From positions 1-32,422 of the forward strand of contig NZ_JAGQDH010000027.1 in NCBI RefSeq assembly GCF_018069895.1: a DNA stretch of 32,422 bases, given 5' to 3'. Below the pieces are notes generated by a model. It did no database searches, was not told the DNA's origin, and saw nothing but the letters and a program-made list of their open reading frames with translations. Of the stretch, positions 15,857-23,831 are shown in pieces. The DNA comes from Roseovarius autotrophicus (GTDB taxonomy: Bacteria; Pseudomonadota; Alphaproteobacteria; Rhodobacterales; Rhodobacteraceae). Position 1 is the stretch's first letter. The number at the start of each line of letters is the position of its first letter. Made by a program: the position numbers and the translations under genes.

Positions 15857-16791
15857 TAGGCCTCCACTTCATTGATCAGGGTTGCGGTGCACATTCGGCC
15901 AACCACGGTGTCGCGCGCGGCCTGCCAGTCAAAGGTGGCCTGCACGCCCTGCGGTCCGGAAATCTCGATCCGGGGGCGCGGCAGATAGACGGCATGCACG
16001 GTGAAGGTGAAGCTTTCGCCCGAGGGCAGGACATAAGCGAAGCTGATCTCGGCGGGATCGCCGTTGATCGCTTGTGCCACCAGCGTGCTGTCGGCAAAGC
16101 GCACCTCGATGCGCCCCGTGAGTGCGGCGATGCTTGGGTCGGCCCCGTCGATCCTGCCGTCGCTGCGAATGGTCTCGATCCGGTCGAGGTTGTTGGCGTG
16201 AGCGATCTCGGCCGAGACGACATTGCCCAGCGCCGTGCCGTTGCGGCTGATTGCGCCGTTGAAATGCCCGAAGCGTCGGAGGGGCAGATCGGCGGGCGTG
16301 CCTGCGGCGGATGTGGTGGCAATCGCCTCACCCTGTGCCACCAGCCGCGCGGTGGCGGTCAGCAGCCCCGAGCGCTGGACCTGCCAGCTCAGCTGATCCA
16401 GCACGCAGCCGGAATACATCGCATAGCGCGGCACCTCGGGCATGGCGGTCTCGATCGACATCGAGGGTAGCGTCCATGATCCCGACCGGAACTCATGGGT
16501 GAAGGGGCCAATGCCGGTGGTGACCGGATCGCCAAACGCCGCCTTCAGCCAGAGCCCGAAGCCCGCGGCATCGATCGGCACCACCACATCGCCATCCGCC
16601 GTCACCGCATCCTTGATCGGGGCCAGCGGATCGCGGCCATAGCCCAGAAGTTCGCTGTTCAGCAGCGGTTGTTCCGATCCGAGCGAGGTGCTGGCGAAGG
16701 GCATCCTGGTGAAGCCGCCAGCGGGCGGGGTGCCGTAAACTGTCTCAAAGCCGAGCGCCATCTGCGCCCGCGCGCCTTGCGCACGTGCCAT
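15853..16791 (-). CDS. Tail tube protein (Phage_tube_2 type)
   Basis: 312 residues starting MARAQGARAQMALGFETVYGT, the typical opening of the large tail tube family found in Rhodobacterales phages. Beta-rich throughout, without cysteine clusters or signal peptide. It lies between the tail terminator-like gene and the chaperone, as major tail proteins do. AAAGGAG is 6 nt before the ATG, a strong site fitting a highly expressed structural gene. Length is in range for the two-domain tube proteins. Confidence 0.85.
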   Translation of the reverse strand: MARAQGARAQMALGFETVYGTPPAGGFTRMPFASTSLGSEQPLLNSELLGYGRDPLAPIKDAVTADGDVVVPIDAAGFGLWLKAAFGDPVTTGIGPFTHEFRSGSWTLPSMSIETAMPEVPRYAMYSGCVLDQLSWQVQRSGLLTATARLVAQGEAIATTSAAGTPADLPLRRFGHFNGAISRNGTALGNVVSAEIAHANNLDRIETIRSDGRIDGADPSIAALTGRIEVRFADSTLVAQAINGDPAEISFAYVLPSGESFTFTVHAVYLPRPRIEISGPQGVQATFDWQAARDTVVGRMCTATLINEVEAY

Positions 16792-16816
16792 GGTTGTCTC
16801 CTTTATGTGGGGGTGG

Positions 16817-17233
16817 TCAGGCCAAGGGGCCGGTGGTGGAATAGTGCAAAATGACGGTGATCACTGCCGCCTTCAGCGCCGCCGCGCCTTCGATGGGCAG
16901 ATCGACCGAGGCCGGGGCTTCGGGTTCAACCTAGTCGCAGAGGCCCCCGAGGGTGCGGTCGGCCTCCAGTGTCGTGCCGATGGCCGTGATCAGGCTGTCG
17001 AAAGCGGCGTCACGGTCGGGGGCCTGTACGACAGCTTCGACCTCGGCTCGGTGCTGGTAGTGGTAGGCGAGCGGCGACATTGTCACCTCGGGGTCCCCCG
17101 GCTCGCCGTCGCGCAGGATCAGCAGGCCGTCGGACGGGACACGTTCGGGCAGGACGTCGCCGCGCAAAACTGTGACGGGCAGCGCCGAGAGCCGCGCGTG
17201 CAGTGCGGTGAGGATGGTTTCGCGGGGGGTCAT
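16817..17233 (-). pseudogene. Tail terminator-like protein, interrupted by in-frame TAG
   Basis: From ATG 17233 the frame reads 100 residues (MTPRETILTALHARL ... LGGLCD) to TAG at 16933-16931, then continues in the same frame for 37 more sensible residues (VEPEAPASVDLPIEG ... HYSTTGPLA) to TGA at 16819-16817. One base change, TGG to TAG, explains the stop. The restored 138-residue protein ends 25 bp before the tube gene, exactly where the tube's ribosome site begins. Position between DUF6441 and the tube suggests the lambda gpU-like tail terminator. The product may be truncated and inactive, read through by a suppressor, or the stop may be a sequencing error. The further upstream ATG at 17269 would add 12 unlikely residues. 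Confidence 0.7.
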
Positions 17234-17314
17234 TTGCCTATGCTCAATGACCCTATAGCGCCAACGCACAAGCCATTAGACCGTCCCATCGGTTCTTGAT
17301 AAGACGTCCACGAC

Positions 17315-17343
17315 ATGACGAGTTCGATCTGTTTGCAAATACT
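17315..17343 (+). promoter_or_regulatory. Possible promoter of the inserted cassette
   Basis: ATGACG (17315-17320) and AATACT (17338-17343) are 17 bp apart and match the sigma70 consensus at four of six positions each. The surrounding stretch is AT-rich compared with the phage genes, and the first cassette gene starts 68 bases downstream. The call is weak by sequence but some promoter is required, since the cassette points against the late operon. Confidence 0.35.
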
Positions 17344-17410
17344 TTTTTGGTTTTGGCTTGCCTGCGCTTCAGGGGGCTGTGCAGTGTAGGAGTCGAAGAG
17401 GAGAACATTT

Positions 17411-17896
17411 ATGGCCATTTTTCGAGCAGCTTTTCGCATCATGATTGGGGTATTGTTCGGGGTTGGCTCTGCAGTCGCCCTTTCGCCCGCTTTTGCCGCT
17501 TTCACGACCGCAGAAGACACTATTACTCCTATTGTCATGATGGCACTGGTGCTCCTGTGTGGGGCTATATGCTTTTTTGCTCCAACAATCCGCAGAGCAT
17601 TTGGCAGAGGTTTCCTCATGTTGGGTTCCGCAGTTTTTGCACTTCCAATCTCAGCTTTTTTGCTTTCAGGCCGCGCAGCAGGGGACGTGGTGAATAACGC
17701 TGAAAAAGGCTCAGAGGCATTCGCGGCAGTAGGAGCGGGGATCGCCGGAGTGGCAGTAACCGGAGTGGCAACGTTTGTTGGGTTGATCATAGGCGCAATT
17801 CTTCTACTGATCGGCCTGATTTTGAGTCTTGGAGGACGTCGCGAGGTTTTAGTCGTCGAACGGTCGACCCCTCGGGCGCCCTCTATCAATCAGTAA
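17411..17896 (+). CDS. Small multi-pass membrane protein, inserted cassette gene 1
   Basis: 161 residues with hydrophobic segments at about 8-28, 38-58, 67-86 and a long Gly/Ala/Ile-rich stretch at 107-139 that could cross once or twice. A charged C-terminal tail follows. AGGAG lies 9 nt before the ATG. No family recognised. It lies opposite to the late operon between the tail terminator-like gene and DUF6441, with visibly lower GC and different codon use, so it was probably acquired on its own. Prophage 'morons' of this form often alter the lysogen's envelope, for example to exclude other phages; that role is inference. Confidence 0.75.
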   Translation: MAIFRAAFRIMIGVLFGVGSAVALSPAFAAFTTAEDTITPIVMMALVLLCGAICFFAPTIRRAFGRGFLMLGSAVFALPISAFLLSGRAAGDVVNNAEKGSEAFAAVGAGIAGVAVTGVATFVGLIIGAILLLIGLILSLGGRREVLVVERSTPRAPSINQ

Positions 17897-17918
17897 ATAA
17901 AGGACTGGGGATATAATC

Positions 17919-18263
17919 ATGATGCTAAGAAATGTGTTGCTTTCAGCAATATGTATTGCCTTCGCTAGCCCGGCCTCCGCTGATGAGTTCAGCTTGGAGG
18001 AATATCTTGCCTCAATGGATCGCACGGCTGTTCAGTTCTCTGGACGCATCAAGTACGATAGCTCTGATGACAGCTTTACATTTTACAATGCTGATCGCGA
18101 TCCGTTTGGCGTCACAGTTGATGCTGGGCGGGATGTCCGCGAACGTATTGAACAAGAATGTGACAACCCAAGTTTCATGGTTTCTTACTCCGATCTCTGC
18201 ACGATTGTGGGCAGGGGTACTGTCGAAATAAGGGGATCGCGAGTGTACATCAGCATCGATTAA
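17919..18263 (+). CDS. Exported small protein, inserted cassette gene 2
   Basis: 114 residues with a classic signal peptide: basic start (MMLRN), hydrophobic core (about 6-17) and cleavage motif ASA before DEF at about residue 21. The mature part of about 93 residues is acidic and beta-rich, with two cysteines (81 and 94) that could form a disulphide in the periplasm. The pattern FSGRIKYD ... CTIVGRGTVEI ... VYISID hints at a small beta barrel such as an OB fold, uncertain. It follows the membrane protein gene by 22 bp and is surely cotranscribed. No family recognised. Confidence 0.75.
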   Translation: MMLRNVLLSAICIAFASPASADEFSLEEYLASMDRTAVQFSGRIKYDSSDDSFTFYNADRDPFGVTVDAGRDVRERIEQECDNPSFMVSYSDLCTIVGRGTVEIRGSRVYISID

Positions 18264-18325
18264 GTGGACCAACTCAGCCAGTGACGCCATGCGTATGCAT
18301 TCCGGCCTTTGCAAGGTTGCGTGTG

Positions 18326-18964
18326 TTAGCTGGCACCGACTCTGCCCTTCAACCAGTTCGCCACGATCAGCCCCGGCACGCCGTCCACCGCGCGCTCCGC
18401 ATCCCGCGCCAGATCCAGCCGCTTTCGCAACCTGACCTGCGGCACCAGCAGGAAGATCGGCACAGTGGTCAGCCCGCGACCTGTTTTTGATCGCGACGCC
18501 ACCGCGCGACCCTTGGTATTCAGACGCCCCTCGGCCACCAGCAGGCTTGGCCCGCGGCGACGGAAAACAAAGCGCAGCCGCAACCCGGTGCGGCGTTCCC
18601 ACTCAAAGGGGGTGATGCGGCCGCCTTTGCTGCTCTTGCCTGCAGCCGGAGTTGGGATCGCCAGCCAGAACCCATTCATGGACCTGATCAGCGGCCCCGT
18701 GTCATGCGCGCCGATGATCACCGGGGCATTTGACCAGACCAGCGCCGCCGCGTTCAGGCTGTCGCCGGATTTGGGGAAGCTGGCGAGGCGGATCGAGTTG
18801 CCGAGCCGCGTGCCCAGCCCCGCGCCTGTGATCTGGCCCCGCCATGCGGATTTCAGGGAGGTGCCCGCTTCGCGCATGGCGGCGGACACTGCCTTTTCAC
18901 CGGCGGCAATTTCCGCCTGCATCAGAGCGACAAGGTCTGGATCGAAGGCGATCTTCAGTTTCAT
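18326..18964 (-). CDS. DUF6441 minor tail/tail completion protein
   Basis: 212 residues from ATG 18964, which overlaps the head-tail joining gene by 4 bp; the longer open frame upstream is an Arg/Pro-rich shadow. The protein shows the DUF6441 pattern (GEKAVSAAMREAG, ITGAGLGTRLGNSIR, RLRFVFRRRGPSLLVAEGRL). The basic character and position between head-tail joining and tail terminator suggest a lambda gpZ-like role in tail completion, by inference. The end is followed within 63 bp by the convergent inserted cassette. Confidence 0.75.
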   Translation of the reverse strand: MKLKIAFDPDLVALMQAEIAAGEKAVSAAMREAGTSLKSAWRGQITGAGLGTRLGNSIRLASFPKSGDSLNAAALVWSNAPVIIGAHDTGPLIRSMNGFWLAIPTPAAGKSSKGGRITPFEWERRTGLRLRFVFRRRGPSLLVAEGRLNTKGRAVASRSKTGRGLTTVPIFLLVPQVRLRKRLDLARDAERAVDGVPGLIVANWLKGRVGAS

Positions 18965-19275
18965 GATGGCCGCAGGTCCAGTGTCCAGATCAGGCGTTCG
19001 CGGTCGCGGATTGGCTCGCCCTGGATGGTGAAGCTGTCGGTCCCGATCACGATCAGGTCGCCCGGGCGGGGATCGGGCAGGTCGGATACGCGGACGTCCA
19101 CCATTGTGGTGTCGCTGACAAAGCGCGCGGCACCGAAATCGGTGATGCGGTCCGGGGCGCGGCGGATGACGCGGATGGGGCGTTCCTCTGACGTGGTGGC
19201 GGAAATCCACAGCGCCGCCGCCGCCATGGATGGGTTGGCATAGATCCGGTCCATGGCGGCAGCAAAGACGGTCAT
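18961..19275 (-). CDS. Head-tail joining protein (lambda gpFII-like)
   Basis: 104 residues, small and beta-rich (VDVRVSDLPDPRPGDLIVIGTDSFTIQG). Size, position directly after the capsid gene and pattern fit head-tail attachment proteins such as gpFII, which form the interface ring under the portal. It starts 6 bp after the capsid stop. Family assignment is moderate. Confidence 0.65.
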   Translation of the reverse strand: MTVFAAAMDRIYANPSMAAAALWISATTSEERPIRVIRRAPDRITDFGAARFVSDTTMVDVRVSDLPDPRPGDLIVIGTDSFTIQGEPIRDRERLIWTLDLRPS

Positions 19276-19281
19276 AGCGCG

Positions 19282-20304
19282 TCAGTTCGAGCTGTGGATA
19301 CGGATCGCGATGCGCGGCCGCTTGTTCACCGGCAGGATCGAGGCCTCGGTCATCAGGTCGATCCAGCGGCCCTTCTCATCGAGATGCTGGCGGGCATAGA
19401 GCGGCAGGCCGAGGGTGTTCGCTGCCTCCAGCAGGTTGGCGGGGCCGCCATAGGTGGTGAACGTGTCCATGGTGCCAAGCGGGAAGGCGATACCCTCGCT
19501 GGCCGGGATCAGCCGTTCGGTCGCCTTGGTCGAAAGTGTAACCGTGCCCGCGTATTCCTCAAACACGATGCCCGCGAAGGGGAAATTGCGGCGCACATCC
19601 TGGCGCAGGGGCTGCGCGCCGGTGGCGGCGTAGAACTTGTACGCCTCCTCGGTCTTGGGATGCGCGATCAGCTTGTCGAAGAACTCGCGGCTGACGAGGG
19701 CGTGGACGTCCGTCATGCTTTCGCCCAAGAGGTTGTCCTCCATGGCGCGCAAGACCTCGCGGACCTTGCCCTGCACGTTGGTGCCAGCCGTCCCCAGAAG
19801 AAAATCCACCGAGATCTGCGCCAGGCCAAACTCGGTGAAGTAGTTGTAGAGCGTCGTGCCCGCGCCGTCTTTGACGATGCCGCGCAGCGCGTTCATCTCC
19901 ATGTATTCGCGGGTCTGGGCATGCTTGCGGCGCATCAGCTGCAGCTTGCGGTTCATCACCTCGACCAGTGGGTCGGCACCGTCGAAGACGCCCAGTGCGG
20001 GCTGGCCCTGAATGTCGCCGGGCAGGATCACATCATCATGCGGGATCCATGGCAGCGCGAAGGACCGCATCGAGCGCCCCTCGCGCGTGCCGACGGTGGC
20101 GGGGCCACCGAGAGGAACGGAGGGCAGCAGGTTCAGCACGCCCTCGTATTGTTCGATGATCACCGACCGCTGGGTGACGCCCTCGAAGCGGAAGAGGCCG
20201 ATCTGGCCGAGGCGGGTGTAGAGGTTGGGCAGGATGTTGATGGCCTGCGTCATCTCGGCCAGCGAATAGCCGCCAGCATCAAAGGGGTTGCGGACAAGGG
20301 TCAT
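19282..20304 (-). CDS. Major capsid protein, lambda gpE family
   Basis: 340 residues beginning MTLVRNPFDAGGYSLAEMTQAINILPNLYTRLGQIGLF, the conserved start of the lambda E capsid family. Conserved later parts include the FGLAQISVDFLLGT segment and FAGIVFEEYAGTV. Length agrees with lambda gpE (341). It should form the icosahedral shell stabilised by the decoration protein of the preceding gene. There is no N-terminal pro-domain of the HK97/GTA capsid kind, so the head is of lambda type. Confidence 0.92.
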   Translation of the reverse strand: MTLVRNPFDAGGYSLAEMTQAINILPNLYTRLGQIGLFRFEGVTQRSVIIEQYEGVLNLLPSVPLGGPATVGTREGRSMRSFALPWIPHDDVILPGDIQGQPALGVFDGADPLVEVMNRKLQLMRRKHAQTREYMEMNALRGIVKDGAGTTLYNYFTEFGLAQISVDFLLGTAGTNVQGKVREVLRAMEDNLLGESMTDVHALVSREFFDKLIAHPKTEEAYKFYAATGAQPLRQDVRRNFPFAGIVFEEYAGTVTLSTKATERLIPASEGIAFPLGTMDTFTTYGGPANLLEAANTLGLPLYARQHLDEKGRWIDLMTEASILPVNKRPRIAIRIHSSN

Positions 20305-20358
20305 GGGGTGCTCCGGGAATGAAGGGGAAAGCTGAGAACGCGCTGTCGCGGTGCTGCG

Positions 20359-20739
20359 TCAGACGCCGTCGCGGGCGATGATGCCGACGGCGGCCAGCTG
20401 GCCGAGTTTGGCAGTGATCTTGGTGCCGTCATCGACCGTGCCGTCATAGGCGAGGCCCGCGCGGGAAACGACCGAAGGGCCACGGGCCAGGACAATGCCT
20501 GTCGCATCGGCCAGCGTGGCGTCCACCGCAAAGAGCAGCACGGCGGTGGCGATCTCTGCCCCATCCGTCCCGGTTGCGGGTGACAGGGTGTACTTGCCGC
20601 TGGCCGTGATCTTCCCCAGCACCGAGCCGACCGGGTAGGGCATGCCTTGCAGCAGGGTGATCACCTCGCGGGTGTAGTTCGGGTTGACCTCATATTTGAG
20701 GACATCGCCCATGCTGGGCTGTTCCGTCAGGACGGGCAT
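20359..20739 (-). CDS. Head decoration protein (lambda gpD family)
   Basis: 126 residues: MPVLTEQPSMGDVLKYEVNPNYTRE, then GSVLGKITASGKYTL, the gpD pattern. The protein binds as trimers on the expanded capsid and stabilises the packed genome. It lies between protease and capsid as in lambda (C-Nu3-D-E). Confidence 0.88.
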   Translation of the reverse strand: MPVLTEQPSMGDVLKYEVNPNYTREVITLLQGMPYPVGSVLGKITASGKYTLSPATGTDGAEIATAVLLFAVDATLADATGIVLARGPSVVSRAGLAYDGTVDDGTKITAKLGQLAAVGIIARDGV

Positions 20740-20781
20740 TGGTCAGTCTCCATGGTTTGGGGGAGGGATAGGGGCGCTGGT

Positions 20782-21180
20782 TCAGCGCTTGGCGTCGGTC
20801 GCAGCCTTCTTGGCCGCCGCGATGATCGGGCTGTCTTTTGCGGCGGTCGCAGCCGGGGCGGTGGCGATGATCCCCGCCGCATCGCTGCGGGCGGCAAGGT
20901 CGGCCAGCACCCGAGCGCGCAGGGCTTCGGGTTTGAGACCCTTGGTGACAGCATCGGCCGCGTCGATGGTCACGCCCAGCCGGGCGGCCTGCGCGCAGAC
21001 CTGCGCCACTTCGGCGGCCTCGGCGCGAATGGCGTCGACGGTCATTGTGGTGGGCGCTGCATCACCCACCGCTGCCGGAACCTCTGGACCGGCAGCGACG
21101 GTTGCTGTCGCGGCGGGAGCGGCGGAAATAGGAGCCGGGTTCGGCGTGTCGGTGGGCGCGTCAGTGGGCGTGGTGGTCAT
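20782..21180 (-). CDS. Nested scaffold protein within the protease gene (lambda Nu3-like)
   Basis: Inside the protease frame, ATG at 21180 is preceded by AAAGGG about 8 nt upstream, a credible internal ribosome site. It would give the last 132 residues alone: a Pro/Thr/Ala linker then the helical block AIRAEAAEVAQVCAQAARLG to the end. Lambda makes its scaffold Nu3 the same way. The start is inferred; no protein evidence is available. Confidence 0.6.
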   Translation of the reverse strand: MTTTPTDAPTDTPNPAPISAAPAATATVAAGPEVPAAVGDAAPTTMTVDAIRAEAAEVAQVCAQAARLGVTIDAADAVTKGLKPEALRARVLADLAARSDAAGIIATAPAATAAKDSPIIAAAKKAATDAKR

Positions 21181-22122
21181 CTGTAGACCCTTTCTGCTGG
21201 GGGAAGTGGTGCCGTGCGGGGCGGCGGTGAAGGCGCGGAAGGCGGTGACGGGATCGGCCAGCTCATCGGCCAGACCGGCGGCAATGGCATCGGCCCCGCG
21301 GAACACGGCTGCTTCAGTGGCCAGCGCGGCTGCATGCGTCAGCCGATCCCCGCGACCGGCGGCGACGGTTTCCGCAAAGAGGAAGCGCACGACCTCCAAC
21401 TCGCGCTGCATCTGGTCGTGCACCGCTTGCGGAAGAGGCTGGTATGGGTTGGCATCAACCTTGTGCGCCCCAGCATGGATCAGCGTGACGGCGATGCCCT
21501 TCTGATCGAGGGCCCCGCTCATATCCGTGTGCAGAGCCACGACACCAATGCTGCCGACAGCCCCGGTGCGCGGCAGGATGATCCGGTCGGCCTGGGACGC
21601 CAGGACATAGCCAGCCGACAGCGCATGTTCGGCGACAAAAGCGTGGATGGGCTTTTGCGCCCGGGCGGCGCGGATGCGGTCCGCCAGATCGAAGGCCCCC
21701 GCGACCTCGCCGCCAAAGCTGTCGATGTCGAGCGCAATGCCACGCACGCCGGGATCGGCCAGCGCCGCCTGCAGCTGGGCGGCAATGCCCTCATAGGAGG
21801 TCAGACCAGAAGATTGCCCGATCCACGCGCCCCGGTGCACAAGTGTGCCCGCGATTTCGATGACCGCGATGCCGTCAATCATGGCGAAGGGCTGGGTGCC
21901 GTTGCGCTGGTGGCGCTGTGCAAGGTCATTGCCAAACAGCGAGGCGCGGGCGGGCATAGCCGCGTGATCAACCTCGTTGGACGGCAGATCGACCCCCGCA
22001 AACGTGATCTCCTGCCCGGTGATGCGCGGACCCAGCCCGGACAGGAAGGCCAGCGCCTTGGCCGGATCGACCATCAAGGGCGTGTTGAAGGCGCGCTGTG
22101 CGATCTGGGAGTGGTGCATCAT
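20782..22122 (-). CDS. S49 family capsid maturation protease (lambda gpC-like)
   Basis: 446 residues. The SppA-type catalytic dyad is visible: Ser169 in ALSAGY and Lys221 in AHKVDANPYQPL. The central domain (about 80-290) is the peptidase. The C-terminal third (from 315) is Ala/Pro/Thr-rich followed by long helices and looks like a scaffold, as in lambda where Nu3 is encoded inside C. The protease acts in the prohead to cut scaffold and portal. It overlaps the portal stop by 4 bp. Confidence 0.88.
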   Translation of the reverse strand: MMHHSQIAQRAFNTPLMVDPAKALAFLSGLGPRITGQEITFAGVDLPSNEVDHAAMPARASLFGNDLAQRHQRNGTQPFAMIDGIAVIEIAGTLVHRGAWIGQSSGLTSYEGIAAQLQAALADPGVRGIALDIDSFGGEVAGAFDLADRIRAARAQKPIHAFVAEHALSAGYVLASQADRIILPRTGAVGSIGVVALHTDMSGALDQKGIAVTLIHAGAHKVDANPYQPLPQAVHDQMQRELEVVRFLFAETVAAGRGDRLTHAAALATEAAVFRGADAIAAGLADELADPVTAFRAFTAAPHGTTSPSRKGLQMTTTPTDAPTDTPNPAPISAAPAATATVAAGPEVPAAVGDAAPTTMTVDAIRAEAAEVAQVCAQAARLGVTIDAADAVTKGLKPEALRARVLADLAARSDAAGIIATAPAATAAKDSPIIAAAKKAATDAKR

Positions 22123-23618
22123 GCGCCCTCCGATGCGTCAGGTTTCTCGTCGCCGGTGTCGTCAGCCTCGTCGTCTTTCGCGCTGTCCTGATCTGCATTT
22201 TTCGCCCCACCTTCGCCGGGCCCCTGCGCCGGGGATCCGGGGCGGCGGAAGTCGAGGCCCAGCGCCAACTCGCGTTTGCGCTCTGCAGCGATTTCGCGGT
22301 CGACCTGTTCGGCGTCATAGCCACGCTCCGCCAGCGCCTGCGTGCGGGATTTCAGGCCCGCCTCGATCTGCAGGATCTCGGCCGAGGCGTCCTTCATTGG
22401 GTCGATCCAGTCCCATTTGGTCGGTAACCAGGCGCAGGCCTGATATTGCCGCCGCTGGCTGTCATAGCCGGGCAGGTCGAGCGCGCCCGACAACACGGCC
22501 ACGTCCATCCAGCGCACCCAGACGGCGCGGCAGAGCTGATAGACCAGCACGCCATGCTGCCAGGCCGAGATGCGGCGACGGAATTCGATGAGGCTGATCC
22601 GCGTGTTCGAGAAGTTGCCCTTGGCGGTGTCGCCGGTCAGATAGCCATAGGGCACGCCCAGCGCGGCACCGATCTGCAGCAGGGTGCGGTACTGGAACGG
22701 CTCATAGGTGCTGCCCGAGTCCGGGGTGGAGGGGGTGGACACATCTTCGCCGGGGTCAAGGCGCACCACCTGACCGGGCTCGACCTCGAGATCCTCCTCG
22801 GTCGGCTCCAGCGGGGTTTCCGGAGCAGGCGAGGTGATGAACATCGCGAACATCGCGGCGATCTTCTTTCGCTCCAGCTCGGCGTCGTCATAGAGGTCCA
22901 GCGTGAACAGCTTGACGATGGCAGCGGCAAACCGTGAGACGCCGCGCAACTGCCCGGCCTCGACCGGGTCCAGCACATGGATCACATCCGTAGCAGACAC
23001 GCGGACGGTTTCGCCCGCAAGGCCGGGGTCGGTCAGATCACCGGGATGGCGGCGCAGGAAGTGATAGGCCACGCGGCGGCCGATACCATCGAACTCGATG
23101 CCCTGACGGATCAACCCCGCGCCGGGCAGGGTGCGGTTCATGTCGAGGGGCAGCATCTCTGCGGGCAGCATCTGCAATTGCAGCGGCACGGTCAGACCAT
23201 CCTCGGCCCGGCGCGGCCGGACGCGAATGAAGACCTCCCCCGACAGGAACACCTCGCGCGCCGCCCGGCGCTGCAGCCCGTAGAAATCCGTCAACCCTTC
23301 CGCGTCGGCATCATCGGTCCAGGCCAGCCAGAGCGCCTGCAGTTCTTCCTTCCTGGCCGCATCCGCGATGGAACTGGACGGTTTGATCCCATCGCCGACG
23401 ACATTGCTGGCGAAGCTCTCCACCGCGTTCGCCGCATAGCCATTGTTCCGGACCAGCCAGCGGGCGCGGGCGGTGATCGTGTCGCCCGAGGCCGCGATCA
23501 GCGTGTTCACATGGGCGCGGCTGGCCCGGAACCCGCGCAGGCGACGATGGGATTGCGCGGCGTCAAACCCGCCGATGATCGATCCCAGCCGCTGGCGGAA
23601 AGCCTCGAACGCCATCAC
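22119..23618 (-). CDS. Portal protein, lambda family
   Basis: 499 residues with the lambda portal layout: N-terminal RARWLVRNNGYAANAVES, central RAAREVFLSGEVFIRVRPRR, and VIHVLDPVEAGQLRGVS. It forms the dodecameric ring through which DNA is packaged and to which the tail joins. The acidic, disordered C terminus (DQDSAKDDEADDTGDE) is common in this family and may be cut by the S49 protease. ATGA overlaps link it to gpW and the protease. Confidence 0.92.
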   Translation of the reverse strand: MMAFEAFRQRLGSIIGGFDAAQSHRRLRGFRASRAHVNTLIAASGDTITARARWLVRNNGYAANAVESFASNVVGDGIKPSSSIADAARKEELQALWLAWTDDADAEGLTDFYGLQRRAAREVFLSGEVFIRVRPRRAEDGLTVPLQLQMLPAEMLPLDMNRTLPGAGLIRQGIEFDGIGRRVAYHFLRRHPGDLTDPGLAGETVRVSATDVIHVLDPVEAGQLRGVSRFAAAIVKLFTLDLYDDAELERKKIAAMFAMFITSPAPETPLEPTEEDLEVEPGQVVRLDPGEDVSTPSTPDSGSTYEPFQYRTLLQIGAALGVPYGYLTGDTAKGNFSNTRISLIEFRRRISAWQHGVLVYQLCRAVWVRWMDVAVLSGALDLPGYDSQRRQYQACAWLPTKWDWIDPMKDASAEILQIEAGLKSRTQALAERGYDAEQVDREIAAERKRELALGLDFRRPGSPAQGPGEGGAKNADQDSAKDDEADDTGDEKPDASEGA

Positions 23619-23830
23619 AGCCCCTTCGAGGCCACGGTGCCCCAGCGCCGACGACGCGGGGCGCCGGTGGTGGCGGTGGCGATCCGGGTTTCGAGGTCGC
23701 TGATGGCATTCGCCAGTTCCGCGTCCGAGCCGTAGTTGATCGATTTGCTGTCATAGCTGACCGAGCGGACGCCCGCATAACGCGCCTCCTGAAGTGCTGC
23801 CAGCAGGGCACGCATCCGTTCCAGATCCAT
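23615..23830 (-). CDS. gpW-like head-tail connector
   Basis: 71 residues, helical then a basic tail (RRRRWG). The core GVRSVSYDSKSINYGSDAELANAISDLETRI is the gpW pattern with its conserved tyrosine block. gpW binds below the portal and completes the head before FII and tail attach. It lies between large terminase (1 bp gap) and portal (4 bp overlap), exactly as in lambda (A-W-B). Confidence 0.88.
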   Translation of the reverse strand: MDLERMRALLAALQEARYAGVRSVSYDSKSINYGSDAELANAISDLETRIATATTGAPRRRRWGTVASKGL

Positions 23831-23831
23831 C

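Noticed and set aside
19294..20322. 342-codon plus-strand frame opposite the capsid gene
   Set aside because: Exact mirror of the capsid gene; no domain pattern, no ribosome site.
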